A program made the position numbers and the translations under genes. From Flexifilum sp963727545 (GTDB lineage Bacteria; Chloroflexota; Anaerolineae; Aggregatilineales; Phototrophicaceae), in the NCBI GenBank assembly GCA_963727545.1, contig CAVSGS010000014.1, positions 1 through 64,000 on the forward strand: a DNA stretch of 64,000 nucleotides, read 5' to 3'. This document shows, in pieces, positions 63,834-64,000 of this stretch (position 1 is its first letter; each line of letters opens with the position of its first letter). The notes beneath the pieces were generated by a model. The model was not told the DNA's origin, ran no database searches, and worked only from the letters and a program-made list of their open reading frames with translations.

Positions 63834-64000
63834 ATGACTTATCCGATTGTCGAAGTACCCACCGCGCGCGTGCTGCGCCATCTGCTGCAACCGGCTGACC
63901 GGCTCCAACAACCGGCGCGCGTGCAGGTGATCCCGGCTGCCGAGCCGCCCATCTTCAAGACGCCCTATTATCTGGCAAACATCGGCACAAACGACGCGCC
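63834..64000 (+). CDS. Start of a gene of unknown product (partial)
   Basis: The ATG at 63834 (AAGGTGA upstream) opens a frame to the window edge: MTYPIVEVPTARVLRHLLQP, then ADRLQQPARVQVIPAAEPPIFKT. At 55 codons no family is recognised. Its place after the importer suggests a nucleoside- or nitrogen-compound-processing enzyme. Confidence 0.45.
   Translation, partial: MTYPIVEVPTARVLRHLLQPADRLQQPARVQVIPAAEPPIFKTPYYLANIGTNDA

Overview
This window looks like a chromosomal contig of a Chloroflexota bacterium, probably of the Anaerolineae/Aggregatilinea kind. That assignment is inferred from content, not from a marker gene: FAS1-repeat proteins with Pro-Thr linkers, many secreted beta-lactamase-fold hydrolases, large MalT-type (LAL) LuxR regulators, NarL-type two-component genes, a BMP-family nucleoside importer and GTAGGGGC palindromic repeats. 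There is no rRNA, CRISPR array or intact mobile element. Two tRNA genes (Arg-CCT and Lys-TTT) lie near 10.7-11.0 kb.

Layout. 1-10.6 kb: FAS1 adhesin-like protein with an in-frame stop, M19 dipeptidase, molybdopterin oxidoreductase, flavin monooxygenase, TIR-like membrane protein and a CopC-CopD fusion. 10.6-20 kb: tRNAs, two complex histidine kinases, a membrane protein, an SH3b secreted protein, a NarL response regulator and an orphan ABC ATPase. 20-33 kb: secreted and membrane proteins, including two serine hydrolases, a twice-frameshifted TAP-like hydrolase, a pentameric ligand-gated ion channel with two extra N-terminal domains, and a PrsW protease. 33-50.8 kb: a regulon-like block built around a LAL regulator. 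50.8-58.8 kb: a second, smaller LAL block set among decayed genes (primase/ATPase fragment, VOC fragment, ParA remnant, sugar-permease stub). 58.8-64 kb: a clean four-gene nucleoside-type ABC importer operon and the start of another gene.

Main result. Eight transcription units between 34.7 and 50.8 kb share one promoter cassette of about 60 bp. It has an AATCAACCCC box, a GCC-TTTY-GGC dyad, usually a second AATCAACC-like box 35 bp after the first, and a TAGAGTG/TAAAGTG -10 element 53-54 bp after the first box. The set drives CPBP-type membrane proteases, an RDD protein, an alpha/beta hydrolase, two enzymes with a shared PsbP-like N-terminal domain, a serine hydrolase, an ABC-2 exporter and a small 'GHLD' protein. 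A LAL regulator sits in the middle, divergent from one copy. Upstream of the second LAL block is one promoter with unrelated box sequence but the same geometry (35-bp repeat spacing, same dyad centre, same -10 distance). This suggests two paralogous LAL regulators, each with its own operator code. The block also carries an unusual number of single-base frameshifts, including one in the first LAL regulator. These may be real decay or sequence error and should be resolved first.
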